Shown in pieces: positions 11,590 through 23,284 of a stretch of 64,000 bases of DNA (position 1 is its first letter; each line of letters opens with the position of its first letter). Both the position numbers and the translations under genes were made by a program. The notes beneath the pieces were generated by a model, which worked only from the letters and a program-made list of their open reading frames with translations, searched no databases and was not told where the DNA came from. The stretch lies in the NCBI GenBank assembly GCA_037176705.1, contig CM073887.1:43400001-43464000 (forward strand), written 5' to 3'. Source of the DNA: Molossus alvarezi. Its lineage: Eukaryota > Chordata > Mammalia > Chiroptera > Molossidae.

Positions 11590-12063
11590 GATGAACCCAG
11601 CCCCACTGCTCCAGATGGCAGTGAAACCTCCACCACAACCACCAGTGCCTTCACCATCCAGGAGTACTTTGCCAAGCGGATGGCAGAGCTAAAGAACAAG
11701 CCACAGGTCGTGGCTGCAGGGCCTGACCTTCCAGAGACCCAAATGGAAAAAGGGGAAAAGAAAAGAAAGAAAGAAGCAAAAGATAAGAATGTGGAGAATT
11801 ACACCCAACCCAAGACGAGGAAAAAGAGAGACCAAGTTGAGCAGCAGCTTGGAGACCTTCATGGGGACAAGAATTCTGACGCTTCTGCTGAGGATGGAGA
11901 GGACTGTGTATGGCCACTTGATGACAAGGACTTACCACCAAAGCCCAAAAAAAAGAGAGAAAAGAAAAAGCTACAAAAGCAAGTTGAGGCAGCAGTGGAT
12001 GCTATGCTAGAGGAAACACCAGTGAAAAAGAAGAAGAAGAAGAAGAAGAAAGGTTCCAAATAA
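11590..12063 (+). CDS. PINX1: PINX1 terminal coding exon
   Basis: PinX1 (PIN2/TERF1-interacting telomerase inhibitor 1) is a nucleolar G-patch protein that binds TRF1 and inhibits telomerase. This exon encodes the C-terminal 157 residues. The acceptor CCCACTTAG precedes the first codon (GAT), and the frame stays open to TAA at 12061-12063. Recognisable family segments are TTTTSAFTIQEYFAKRM and KNKPQV near the exon start, then the lysine-rich telomerase-inhibitory tail, KKKLQ...LEETPVKKK, ending in a run of nine lysines and GSK. The G-patch domain and earlier exons lie upstream, outside the window. Where human PinX1 has the TRF1-docking FxLxP (FTLKP), this sequence reads LPPKP (11932-11946), so both hydrophobic anchors are changed. 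The phase-0 exon start is inferred from the frame and from alignment to the human protein as remembered. Confidence 0.95.
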   Translation, partial: DEPSPTAPDGSETSTTTTSAFTIQEYFAKRMAELKNKPQVVAAGPDLPETQMEKGEKKRKKEAKDKNVENYTQPKTRKKRDQVEQQLGDLHGDKNSDASAEDGEDCVWPLDDKDLPPKPKKKREKKKLQKQVEAAVDAMLEETPVKKKKKKKKKGSK

Positions 12064-12300
12064 ATTCTTTCGAGCCAGGGCCTTCCAACCACTCAGGTGT
12101 CAGGGCGCTGCCAGGCAAACACCTTGGCCTGAAGTCAGAGCAGGGTTCACCCAAGAGAGTGGGCGCACATCGAACATGCCCGTGGATTGCTGAGTCTCGC
12201 CCTCTCGTCCCATTTTTCCCAAATCATATTCTCAGAACTTCTTAATGTTCCAAATCCTGGCTCTCATGAACAAATAAATGTCTTCGTTGACTCTGAGCCC
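12064..12300 (+). other. PINX1: PINX1 3' UTR
   Basis: Short 3' UTR following the TAA. A canonical AATAAA at 12273-12278 lies about 210 bp after the stop, and GT-rich sequence (12342-12370, TATGTATGTGTGCACATGTG) lies further downstream, as expected for cleavage and polyadenylation. The 3' end position is approximate. Confidence 0.75.
12273..12278 (+). terminator. PINX1 poly(A) signal AATAAA
   Basis: The first canonical hexamer after the PINX1 stop codon, followed by a GT-rich downstream element. Confidence 0.75.
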
Positions 12301-13742
12301 TTTACCCTGAGTGTTCATTCATATTCGTATGAACACATCAAGGTATGTATGTGTGCACATGTGTGTAGATACATCACAGTCTGTATTTGCTTTTGATTTT
12401 CTTCAGTAACAATGAATTGTGCTTCCTTCTGAAGGACTTAGTCTAATTAAAGGATTAAGAGGCAGTAGTTTAGATTCAGATAGTTCTTTTTGTTCCAGAG
12501 CCAACCATACATTTTTGCCAAGTAGGTATTATATGATTACATTCCCAAATCAGAGAGTTGGTTTGGTTTGGGGTAGTTTTGATGGGGAAACTAGTTTAAT
12601 GCCCTCTCTTCCACTAAGCAGTGGCAGCCATGTGTTCTGAGGGCTTCTCCCCAAGACTACAGTTTCCCTGAGCTGACCGGGGAACCTTCCAGCCCCAGGA
12701 GAATAGGCAGTCCGTTTGGTGGTGCTTGAGGACAAATCCTCCATAGTGGGCTCCGCCTCATTTATAACAACCAGCAGCTCCTTGGAAGGTTAAAAAATTG
12801 GGAGTCTAAGGTCAGGAAATTAATCTTATCTGGGAATCAGTCACTCTGTAGATTGAAACTGCCTTGTGACAGTTCTTGAAAGTATTAATAGTACATCAAT
12901 GTAAAAACACTCTTCAATCCTGCTCAAACCAAATGGTGTCACCTCCTTGTGTTTATGCTTTATTCCGCCTTCTGCCGCACCCTGGCGTCTCCCTACGTGC
13001 TGTTTCACACCCTCTTTGGGACAGAGTGAAAAAGAAAATGCTTGCTTGTGTCTTAGGGGTCCAGCCCTATTGTTTTCTCTACCTGTCTCTCTCGTCCTTC
13101 CTTTGTTCTCTTTCTCTTCCTTCTTTTCTTCTCTGTCCTTCTATTCCTTTATTCCCTCATCCTTGCTCCCTCCTACTTTTCAATTCCAGTTTTCTTCTAA
13201 CCCCTTTCTGGTTGCCTGCTCCCCTCCGTCCCACAGTCTTGATGGCTGTTGGCCTGCCTCGGCCGGCCCTGTGGAGTGGCCGCGGGCTGTGGCAGTGCCG
13301 GGCGGGCCGGGAGCTCTTTTCCACTTGACGGAGAGATTGCTGCAGCATGACAGACACAAGCTGGCGACTTTTTGCCCTGATTTTTACTTGGAGTGGTGTC
13401 ATACCTTAGATACAAAGTGTGGCCCCGAGAGTCTTCACATTGAGAAAATATATTAATAATGTTCAGTTTTTGTCTCTTAAGAATTCTGAACTGCGTGAAT
13501 TGTTTTAAAAAATCACACTCACACAACCCACAGAGAAAATTTTTACGAATTCAGAGCCTGAGGTCTAGTTTCTGAGTTTTAGCATGGTCCCCCAGAGTTT
13601 AGAATCCCAGGCTATGATCCAGTCTAATAAAGCACCAAAGACTACTAAAGTCACTTTTCTTCACAGAGGACACAAGATCTCTGCTTGTCCTATCTTGTAT
13701 ATGAAATGAGTTCCAGAAGGGAGTGGGAATGTATGAAACCTC

Positions 13743-13744
<2 letters not shown>
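12301..13744. other. Intergenic, no gene recognised
   Basis: PINX1-SOX7 intergenic DNA. It contains a strongly CT-rich stretch at about 13060-13195. The open frames there are low-complexity and show no recognisable domain. Confidence 0.6.

Positions 13745-13799
<55 letters not shown>
13745..13799. repeat. (GATA)n microsatellite
   Basis: About 13 perfect GATA units, followed by a degenerate GATA/ATGTAT tail to about 13840. Confidence 0.97.
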
Positions 13800-14470
13800 C
13801 TCTCTTTAAAATAGATAGATATAGATATGTATGTATATATTGGGGTTGGTTGGTTTTTTTTTTTTGCCTTTTATTAACTAGAACCTTTTTTTTTAACCAA
13901 TAAAAATGAGAGCCAGGGGAGTATACTGAATCGTGTGCAGGAGGAGAAAGCCAGTGGTGTTGAGGAAGCAGGTGAGCTGTGTAGGGAAGCTGGGATGAAG
14001 GAGCTGGCTAGGAAGACCAGAGGAGGCAGGTGCTGAACGGAAGTTCTTGGAGTTGAGAATTCCAGGGCAAGAGCAAAACACCACGAGATTGTTTAGGTGC
14101 AACTAAACAGAGAACCTGTGGGCTGTGACTTGTATTATTTTATTGGGCTGCAGAAAGAATTCCTGGATGATTTTAGGAATTTCAGGGTAGCCTGAGAAAA
14201 AAGTACACGCTCAGCAAAGAGCAGTGTGACCCTTTGCTTTGAAGGACACGGAGGCTTAATTTTCCCAAGTGTCTCTTCTTTAGGCCACCTAATTTTCTGG
14301 ACCTAGGTGGAAGTCAGAACAGTGAACTAAATATGCTTGAGCACAGACATGATATTTCTTAAATGGTTAACATACGAACCCTATCTTTGCCTTTAATTAT
14401 TTCACTTAGTAAAAATATATTTGTATTCTTCAGTGCCTTCCTTGGCATCCTTCAGTATTAAAAGGGAAAG

Positions 14471-14634
14471 TGGCCCTGGCTGGTTTGGCTCAGCAGTTAG
14501 AGCATCGGCCTGCAGTTCAGAGAGACCCGGGTTCAGTGCTTGCTAAGAGTGTGTACCTCGATTGCAGTTTGTCCCCGGCCCTGGTTGGTCGTGCGGGTGG
14601 TGGCCGCTCAATGTGTCCCTTTTACGTCGATGTT

Positions 14635-14666
<32 letters not shown>

Positions 14667-14726
14667 CCTCCCGCTCTATCTGAACAAAAAATGTCCTTGG
14701 GTGTGGATTTAAAAAAGGGGGGGAAA
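14471..14726 (+). mobile_element. Ves-type SINE, family A
   Basis: Begins TGGCCCTGGCTGGTTTGGCT and has a B-box region GGGTTCAGTGC, the CGATGTTTCTCTCTC segment and the end GAACAAAAAATGTCCTTGGG. It forms a head-to-head (inverted) pair with the next copy, with only ~50 bp between them. Confidence 0.93.
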
Positions 14727-14780
14727 GTAGGTATTCAATGAAGAGGTTCTTAAAGGTTACAGCGCCCTTCCATTAATTTT

Positions 14781-14999
14781 TTTTGTTTGTTTGTTCAGGT
14801 AGAGTGGGAGGGAGAGAGAGGAACAGAGAGAGAGAGAGAAACATCGATGTGAAGGGACACATCGAGTGGCTGCCACCCACACAATCAACCAGGGCCGGGG
14901 ACAAACTGCAACCGAGGTACACGCCCTTAGCGGCAACCGAACCCGGGTCTCTCAGGACCGCAGGCCGACGCTCTAACCACTGAGCCAAACCGGCCAGGG
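14781..14999 (-). mobile_element. Ves-type SINE, family A, with TSD
   Basis: Reverse-oriented copy ending ACCGGCCAGGG. The 16-bp duplication CCCTTCCATTAATTTT flanks it (14765-14780 and 15000-15015), showing an L1-style target-primed insertion. Confidence 0.95.
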
Positions 15000-15015
15000 C
15001 CCTTCCATTAATTTT

Positions 15016-15877
15016 AATAGGTAATAATTATTTCTGCATCAGGTCCTATATGCTTGGCTTTATATCCCAAACACTTTAAATAAATCAGCTCATGTGGTCC
15101 TCAGCCCTGTAAGTAAGCATTCTTGTTAGTTATTGTACAGATAAATACTGTTTTTATAAAAGGGCCTCTTTTAGTTTGTATACTTAGATTTCTGCTACTC
15201 CCAGAGAACCTGTGAAAGCAGCTGGCAAACTGTAAAGAGTTTTACAGTGCACTGGAGTTGGCATGACTTAACAAGAGCTGTAGAAAATACTTTTGGATGG
15301 CCAGCACATTTGAAATTCTCAATGGATTTTCCTTTCCAATTTGGTCAAGAGGTTGGTGGGAAATTGGGTAAGTAACTTAACTTCTTAAAACCTGTTAGCC
15401 AGTCTATGAAAAAAAAAAAGAATTTCTTCTAATCTGGAAAATACTGGTATTTCTGAAAGACAAAACCGAAATGAGCATTGGTTTTATACCACAATGTGTG
15501 TCTCTGCTCCTCTCTCACCTGTTGGCGGGAGCAAGCTGGGACCTGCTTTTGGGGAGTGGGGGCGGAACAGCATCAGAGAAATGTTTCGGCACAATCTCCC
15601 TGAGTGATCTCAGTCTGCACCAGCGAGCGGCTGTATTTAGATTTGAATAAGAACTTCCCCACTGTCACCCTGTTTATCTCACGGGTTCTGCAGTCACTGC
15701 AGTTCGGAGCCTGTCGCGCTGGTGCTGGGGCTGGAGAGGTCAGAGCCGTGCTGCAATGTGCAATTTTATAGCTCTTGGTTGTTAGTGAACAAATTAGTGT
15801 CATGTCCTAATAAAACGGATGACTAGACTCCTTGCATGAAAGTATACTATCTAATTAGGAAATACTGAATCCACTAA
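15016..15877. other. Intergenic, no gene recognised
   Basis: Unique sequence. The segment around 15040-15150 resembles a diverged MIR, with low certainty. Confidence 0.4.
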
Positions 15878-15889
15878 AATGGCATGCAG

Positions 15890-16090
15890 AGCCCGGCCGG
15901 TGTGGCTCACTGGTTGGTTGTCGACCCATGTACCAAGAGTCACCAGTTCAATTCCCGGTCAGGGCACATGCCCAGAGTGTGGGTCTGATCCCCAGTGGGG
16001 GACATGCAGGAGGCGGCCAGTCAATGTTCTCTCTCATCATGTTACTATCTCTCCCTCTCTCTCTAAAATCAATAAAGAAAAAAAAAATTT
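15890..16090 (+). mobile_element. Ves-type SINE, family B, with TSD
   Basis: Family B head AGCCCGGCCGGTGTGGCTCA, then CGACCCATG, the B box GTTCAATTCCC and the end CTAAAATCAATAAAGAAAA. The TSD is AATGGCATGCAG (15878-15889) against AATGGTATGCAG (16091-16102), one mismatch. Confidence 0.95.
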
Positions 16091-16102
16091 AATGGTATGC
16101 AG

Positions 16103-19100
16103 TAAGCCTTCATGGGAGCAGTAAGGGGAGGACAAAGGCAGACAGGGAGTATAAAGTGTAGGTGGGCACAGGACTGCATGGGGCTGCCGGTGTTGTGTGT
16201 GGTTACACTGTGGCCGTGCTCACGGAGCTCTGTTGTTCTCACCTGAGTTGAATTTTTGCATAAGTCTTAGCAACAAACTTTTAAGGAAAACTGCAGTGAA
16301 TTATTTAATCAAAGGGAGAGTTTTGTAATTAGTTACATCTTAAATTTTCTGTTTGTATTTCCTGTATTGGTTTGCCTTTGAGAAAGGTACATGGATGCTG
16401 AGAAGGTGTTGCCTGCTCTAAAAACATTTGCTGAACCCCAACTTTGGACTAAGCCCAGGTCAATTCAGGACTGAGTAACTAATCCATTGTAGGGTCTACC
16501 CACATTCAACATCTACCAACCTGCATCATTTGAAATGGGTCGCCATATCCTACAACACTGTCAGTGGGGTGTACTCAGGACCTGGCCTCTACCCTGGCTA
16601 GATGGTGCTTCATTGCCTTTAACATTCACATGTTGGGTAGTAAGCTGTAAGCAATTCTTGGCTAACTCATTTGACTTGAACCTGAGGAGTGACTTTCTAC
16701 TCAAATCTCCCTTGTTAACATTTTTAACTGTGATAAGTAAGCAAAATTATATGCACCTTCTTCCACAAAGAATGAATTAAAATGTGTTTTGCCTAAGTGG
16801 AGAGTATGCGAAAGATAGACCCCAGCTCCTCTCTCTTAACCACCCCCATCCCTCCTGTCACTAGCATATCTGCTGAAGGAACCAGGCGTAGAAGAACTAG
16901 AAGAGGTAACCTTGAGGTACCCCTACGTTGCCTAGCGATCAGGGACACCCTGTGACCCCAGGTGGAAAAAACACGGTAACATACTGGTAGAGAAATGGGA
17001 CACTGGTGAAGGCAAACTCCAGCCTTCACAGTGGGAAAAGGGCGCTGCGAACCCCAGGGGTGAGCCCGCAGAGGCTTACCTGATGGCAGTGTTCTCCTTT
17101 GTCCTGCCCCGCGGCCTTCCCCCAGGTGAGTGGCGTCACTCCAGGTGATTCTAGTCTTCCTTCGGCTGTCCTAGACCCCCTAAAACTTCTTTCCAGGTGT
17201 CCTTTCCTGAACGCCCTTCGGCTCTTCCTCCTGCCAGCAACTAAGTGTCCTCTGAGGAGACAGGAAGTCCTTGAATGTTTTGGTCATAGGTTCAGTTCTC
17301 ACTCCTGTTCTCTCTCTCCATTCTCTGTAAGATATACTCATGGCCACTGTTTCCGCTTCTTTCTGGACAGTTCCCAGGTCTGCATCTCTGTCCCCCGCAG
17401 TCTCGGCCTTTCATCCCAAATCTCCAGCCAACCATCCCAAGGGGCCCTCAAAATCCAAGAGTCTGAAGGGAGCGCTCGTCCATCATTTCCAGGCCACCTT
17501 CTGTACTCTTGTTGCTATGGGTACCCCTGTGCTTTCACTCCGCTTCAAGGTCTAGGGTCGTCTACGACGGCTCAACCTAATTCAGTGACTGCCGCCAGTG
17601 GCCGAGGTTAAGTCCTTGCTCTTGGGGCTCACAACTTAGCACTCCTCCCCTTTGATCCCTCTGCCTGGTGGGCCGTGCCCCACAGCTCCTGGGTCTAGCC
17701 CTCTTTTCCATTCATCCAGTTCGTTCCTTAATAATTCTTCCTGGACCATTGCACCCACTGCTTTGAGGGGCCCCCTGCCTGCACTCTCTGTGGCCCTAGC
17801 GCATGACTGTGGCTCTTCTGTATCACCCCCCCCCCCTCCTGCTGGCTTACCTACTGGCCCGGAAGGCCTGCCTCGGATGTCAGCAGTTTCTCCGGCCTTT
17901 CCTCTGGCCCCCAAAAGCAATCTCTCCCTTTTCTGAACATTCATAGTGCTTTCTGACTCCTCCAAGTCTACCTGGTATTAGAGCTTCGGGATGTCTCATT
18001 TCCCCCCATTCAAGTCTAGGGCCTTTGAAGGTGAAGTTAATCTCTGTATCCCTACGGCCGCCAGGATAATGCCCTGCACATAGCAGAAAGAGAAGGACTC
18101 TTAGATGAAGAAGCAAGTGTTCAGACCACAGCTAGGCAAGAACCCGTGTTCTGAAGCCCTGCACTGTATCCAAGATAGGATGTCTGGTCAGGGTGCACTG
18201 CTGTGAACACAGCCCCCACGTGGGGTTCCTTAGAATTCTCAGCACTATAACCAGTATATATGAGACCTGCTCATCCCACCAGAGGGCTTGATTATGATTC
18301 CTCTCTACTTCTCCCCTAGGCCTACCCCATCTGTGACTGTCACCTGGCCACTAGGATCTCAGATGACCCCTCCCAGGGCCCCATTTTCAAGTCCCCCTTC
18401 CTCAAGAGGTGACTGTATGATTAAACGAAAGAAAGGATCTAGTGAAATACCTGACAAGGCCCTCAGTACTTTTTCCTCTCTTCCTCTGAGAACAAGAGAA
18501 AATGAAAAGTGTTTCCTACAACAAGCCAGGGACCCAGTCAGGGAGGCAGCAGCCACCCTCCCAGGGTTCCACAGAGCACATGAGCGGCTCTCGACCTGCT
18601 GCAGCTGCTCTTCCTCTTGACTGACATGCTCCAGGATGAAACAGGGAGGTGTGGTCAGGTCATCCTGAAGACATCAGAGTCCCAGCAGGGCTTAGAGCTC
18701 CCCACTGAAGGAGGTAACCTGTGAGCAGGCCCAGGGCAGGGTGGGGTGTGGTCACATTGACTCAGACTTCTCAGGTGACAAGCCTCAGGATCCTGCCCTT
18801 GCCTGGGACTCCTAGGCAGCCCTAGTTGAGCAAGTTGTTGCAAATTAGCCTAGAGGGATTACAAAATCCTGCTGAGATGGGGCAAGGCACCGCCAAGCCG
18901 AGATGAACAAATGATGGCAACTGTGCTGGAAGAAGAATAGTATACACTGGCCACATAAGCCAGTGGGTTGGGTCTTCCAAATCAGAGGAGCCTTCCAAAC
19001 GTCCGACCCTGAGACAAGCAGTCCTGCTCACCTCCTCCCTGGAACATCTGTACTATTACATCCCTCCTTTATAGATGAAGAAATAGGCTCAGAGTTGCTC

Positions 19101-19774
19101 AGTGCCTAGACCAGGGTCGCCAGTTCAGAATATGGCAGACTTTCGGCTGTCTCCCTGAGCTCCAACCCCTTTTTGATTCCAGAAAGGTTATGGATACTGT
19201 GATTTTTGTTTTTAATAAATAGATTTATTCAGTTCAGTATGTGATTAATCTATTTTGGGATGTGAAGTGCCTTCACAGCCACAGCAATAATTCATATGTA
19301 AGAGGGAAGGTTCACAAAATAATGTGGGAGAGCACCGTCAGGTGTGTGCATTTTGTCATTCCACAGACCTCGAGTAGCTAAGGCTGTGTGCTAGAGGCTA
19401 GGAATACAGACATGACAAAGACATGGTTCCAGCCCTCAAGAAGCTCGCCATTTAGTCAACTGCATCATGAAAGTTGGAAGAATAAAGCTGTCTGCTTCCT
19501 TTGGATATTCACAATTTTATGTTTCCAAATTCAGAAGTAAGTTGTCCACTTAAAGATTTTGTGAGCCAGGGGATGCTCATTTGGTACCCATGGGCAGCAA
19601 GACCCATGTATGGAGGCATGAGTGACAGTTCAGAGTTTGAAGAGCTAGTGCCAGAAACTTTAAACTCTTCAAAGGGTAGTCAAGAGTGGTGACCTTGAAA
19701 TCCCTTTGCTGGAACTAGACTTTAGTGTTTTGAGTTTTGCTTCGTGGATCTTGGAGATTTTTATTAATTAATTT
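16103..19774. other. Intergenic, no gene recognised
   Basis: Mostly single-copy DNA. Weak fragments at about 19060-19200 and 19350-19450 resemble MIR/L2 elements. Several open frames at 17.1-18.6 kb are proline/serine-rich low-complexity translations with no splice context or homology that I recognise. Confidence 0.5.
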
Positions 19775-20045
19775 ATTTTTGTTGTAGATGTTTCTCCTTT
19801 TTCCTCCAGACACCCTCTTCCCAATCCCATCCCCCACCCCTGCCCCAAGCACTTCTGTCTGTGTCCATTGGTTACGCATACATGCATATAAGTTCTTTGG
19901 TTTATCTCTTCCCTCCCTCCCACCCCCCCTTCTCTGAGGTCTGTCTGAACCATACTCTTTTCCATGTCTCTGGATCTGTTTTATTCATCAGCTTATTTTG
20001 TTCATTATATTCCACAAATAAGTGAGATCATGTGGTATTTGTCCT
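19775..20045 (-). mobile_element. L1 3'-end fragment (minus)
   Basis: The reverse complement matches the same L1 3' segment seen on the + strand at 26800-27000. Shared landmarks are GATCTCACTTATTTGTGGAA, then TAAACCAAAGAACTTATATGC and GACACAGACAGAAG. It is a truncated copy with no coding capacity. Confidence 0.75.
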
Positions 20046-20364
20046 AAAGACAGTGACAGATCTTGGAGTTTTTGAACTGGAAGGAATCTGAGAAATTTCA
20101 CCAGAAAGGTAAAAGTCAGAGCAGCGATTTGGTGCAGAACCACCCTGGACAAGGAAAGAGACTATATGACTCCCTGAGTTCAATCCCAGTCCTGGGCTAG
20201 AGCCTTCTCTCCTGGCTGGCTCCTCAGAGGTGCTCAGGCTACAGAGACCACTCCACCCCAAGTCTACTGGGTGTGATACTGTTTTTGAGTTTTTAGTTTC
20301 ACAGGTCCCAGTCTTGTCTTTTCTCATTACTAGAGTTTGACCAGGATGGTAGAAAGAGGCTTAT

Positions 20365-20546
20365 ACTATAGAGATCTAATACACAGAGTAATGAATATAA
20401 ATAATTACATTGTACTATAATTGAATGTAATGTGATAAATATCACTACATCGGCAATCATTACAATATTTAAATGTGTCAAAGTAATACACTGTACACCT
20501 TAAACTTACACAATGTTATGCACCAAATTTATTCAATTAAAAAAAG
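20365..20546 (+). mobile_element. Old L1 (L1M-type) 3' end
   Basis: Contains the typical old L1 tail TACACTGTACACCTTAAACTTACACAATGTTATG, described here by its landmarks GTACACCTTAAACTTACAC and ATTCAATTAAAAAA. Diverged, no ORF. Confidence 0.6.
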
Positions 20547-20579
20547 AAGATTATGCTAACCAGGGAGGATGACAGACAT

Positions 20580-20815
20580 GTATATCTTATTATCAGTTAT
20601 TAATGTCATCCTTTATTAAGCTGGATGCTTTGTAATTATTTTCTCATTCTAAGAACAACCCATTGGTAATTATGATTACCCTAATTTGGGGTGTAAAGAA
20701 AGATCAGATTCTGCTTGATTGACATTTTCTCAAGATCATACATCTGGTAAGTAGCCAAAGCAGTACTTGAACCCACATCTGCCTGACTTTCCTCTGTGCT
20801 ATAGAGCCTCCTTGC
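20580..20815. mobile_element. Probable MIR-class fragment
   Basis: Contains AAGATCATACATCTGGTAAG and GTACTTGAACCCACATCTGC, resembling MIR. Strongly diverged. Confidence 0.4.
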
Positions 20816-21655
20816 TACCCGTGAGGATCATCATGTGAACATGGTTGCGTAGAAACACAAGATTTTGCTCAGTAGCCACCCTCCTCCCTAACCACTCTTG
20901 GTGTGGATTATGTGTCCCTGTCCTTTGCTCCTTTGGAGATGACTGTGTGCTTTTTTACAGACTTATCATTGGAGAAGCTTTTTCCCACCAATCTCTAACA
21001 CCTAAACAAGTATTAGCGGATAGGGTTAGGATTAGGGTGGTTTTGTTTTTGTTTTTGTTTTTTGGGGATTTTTTAATAAATGATGGAATTAATGAGTGAG
21101 TAAATGAAATGATTTCCTCTTATTCCCACATGTATCTTTATTTTGGGGCATTGGGCCCCAGTAGCCCAAAGAAATCTGTGCCTAATACTTAATGTTGTGT
21201 TTTTAAAGTCAGACTAATGAAAGTGTAATTTATAAACAATAAAGTCACCAATTTTAGTGGGTTTTGAGAAGTGGACACAGTTGTGCAATCACCACCACTA
21301 TTATAATATATAAAATATCTATCAGCCAATAAGTGTCCTTGTACTCCCTATCTGCCCCTACCCCCTATGTCCTGGCTCCTTGGAAACTACTGGTCTGCTT
21401 TAAATCATTATAGCTTTATTGTTTCTAGAATTTCATATAAATGGAATCAGTTTAATTTAGAATAATGTATTTGAGATTCAACAATGTTGTTGAATTTGTC
21501 AGTAGTGTATTCATTTTTAGTACTATGTATATTACATTATGTATAGATAGACTACAGTTTATCCATTCATCAAATGAACATTTGGGATTTTTGCAGCTGT
21601 GTGCTCTTGTGCATAAAGCTTCAACTTTCAAATACAAGAACATTAAAATGAACAT

Positions 21656-21802
21656 CGACACATGCCCAGGTTGTGGACCCAATTCTCAGTGGGGGGCATG
21701 CAGGAGGCGGCCAATTGATGTTCTCTCTCATCGATGTTTCTCTCTCTCCCTCTTCCTTCCTCTCTTTCTAAAATCAATAAAGAAAAATAAAATAAAATAA
21801 AA
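21656..21802 (+). mobile_element. Ves-type SINE, family B, 5'-truncated
   Basis: Starts within the element at ACACATGCCCAGGTTGTGG and ends CTAAAATCAATAAAG with an AAAAT-rich tail. The tRNA-like head is missing. The flanks show a loose duplication (AAAATGAACAT / AAAACGGACAT). Confidence 0.88.
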
Positions 21803-22157
21803 CGGACATTGAAATAGAAGTTCTTATTTGGACATACACTGTCATTTCTCATGGCAAAATACTTAGGACTGAAATGGCCAGGTCATATGATAAATATTTG
21901 TTTAACTTAGATACTGCCAAACAGTTTTCCAAAAGCTACCACTTTACATTCTCACAAGCAGTTTATGAGAGTTCTATGTGCTCCACATCCTCACCAATAC
22001 TTGATACTCTCAATTTTTGAAAAAAATTTTAGCCATTTAATAGATGTATAAAATAGTATGGCTTTAATTTGAATTTTCCCTTGATAGCTAATAATGTTGA
22101 GCATATTTTTCATATGTTTATTGGAAACTTTATAGCTTTTCTAAAGTGTCCATATCT

Positions 22158-22385
22158 GCCCTGGCCGGTTTCGCTCAGCGGATAGAGCATTGGCCTGCAG
22201 TCCAGAGAGACCCAGGTTCGGTTTCCGCTAAGGGCGCGTACCTCGGTTGTGGTTTGTCCCCAGCCCTGGTTGGGTTGTGTGGGTGGCAGCCACTCGATGT
22301 GTCCCTTTCATGTCGATGTTTCTCTCTCTCCCTCCCTCCCTCCCACTCTATCTGAACAAAATATCGAAAAATGTCAAGTGAGGAT
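22158..22385 (+). mobile_element. Ves-type SINE, family A, with TSD
   Basis: Head GCCCTGGCCGGTTTCGCTCA. A perfect 15-bp TSD, AAAGTGTCCATATCT, lies at 22143-22157 and 22386-22400. It is inserted in the L1 fragment. Confidence 0.96.
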
Positions 22386-22595
22386 AAAGTGTCCATATCT
22401 TTTGTCCATGCTTCCATTGTATTCTCCTCTTACATTGAGTTGCAAGATGATTGTCTACATAGAAAACCCCTAGGAATCTACCCCTGAAAGGCCCTTGAAC
22501 TGATATGTGAGTTTAAATAGCTCACAAGATACAACGACCACACAGAACTGTATTTTTATACTTTAATGAACTATTGGCTTACTCAACAAAAACTT

Positions 22596-22814
22596 TTTTT
22601 AATGTTTTTTATTGATATATTTAGAGAGAGAGGAAGGGAGAGAGAGATAGAAACATCAATGAGAAAGAGAAGTATCAACATCAATACCCTGCCTTCTGCA
22701 CACCCCCTACTGGGGATCAAGCCTGCAACCCGAGCATGTGCCCTGACTGGGAATGGAACCAGCAGCCTCTTGGTGCATGTGTCAGTGCTCAACCACTGAG
22801 CTACATCAACCAGG
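22596..22814 (-). mobile_element. Ves-type SINE, family B, with TSD
   Basis: Minus-strand copy ending ACTGAGCTACATCAACCAGG. TSD CTCAACAAAAACTT (22582-22595) against CTCAACAAAGACTT (22815-22828). Confidence 0.94.
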
Positions 22815-22988
22815 CTCAACAAAGACTTCAAAATAGCTGTCTTTTATATACTCAGAGAGCCAAAGGAAAACACAAATAACTAAAGGAAATTAGGAAAACT
22901 ACATATGAACAAAATGATAATATAAACAAAGAGATAGAAATTATGGAAATAAACCAAACAGAAAATTCTCGGCTCAAAAATACAATAA

Positions 22989-23231
22989 TAACCCTGGCCA
23001 ATTTGGCTCAGTGTTTAGAGTGTTGGCCCGTGGACCAGAGAGTCCTGGGTTCAGTTCCTGCTAAGGACGTGTACGTCAGTTGCAGTTTGTCTCTGGCCCT
23101 AGTTGGGGTCATGTGGGTGGCAACCACTCGATGTACCTCTCTCACATCGATGTTTCTTTCTCCCTTCCTCCCTCTCTGCATCCCACTCTATCTGAAGATA
23201 AATGCAAAAATATCCTTGGGTGAGGATAAAA
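22989..23231 (+). mobile_element. Ves-type SINE, family A (older), first of triple
   Basis: Starts CCCTGGCCAATTTGGCTCAG and ends GAAGATAAATGCAAAAATATCC with its tail converted to an (AT)n(AC)n microsatellite. Left TSD AAAAATACAATAA at 22976-22988; the remnant of the right TSD, ACAATAA, follows the microsatellite. Confidence 0.93.

Positions 23232-23278
<47 letters not shown>
23232..23278. repeat. (AT)n(AC)n microsatellite
   Basis: Short TATATA followed by about 18 AC units, grown out of the A-rich tail of the preceding SINE. Confidence 0.97.
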
Positions 23279-23280
<2 letters not shown>

Positions 23281-23284
23281 AACT

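Larger units (their letters stand above)
21200..22480 (-). mobile_element. L1 3'-UTR fragment, split by two SINEs
   Basis: The + strand reads as the complement of a mammalian L1 3' region. Landmarks are CAATCACCACCACTATTATA, TTTCTAGAATTTCATATAAATGG, ATTTGGGATTTTTGCAGCTG, GGTCATATGATAAATATTTG and CCAAACAGTTTTCCAAAAGC. It is interrupted by SINEs at 21656-21802 and 22158-22385. Confidence 0.8.
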
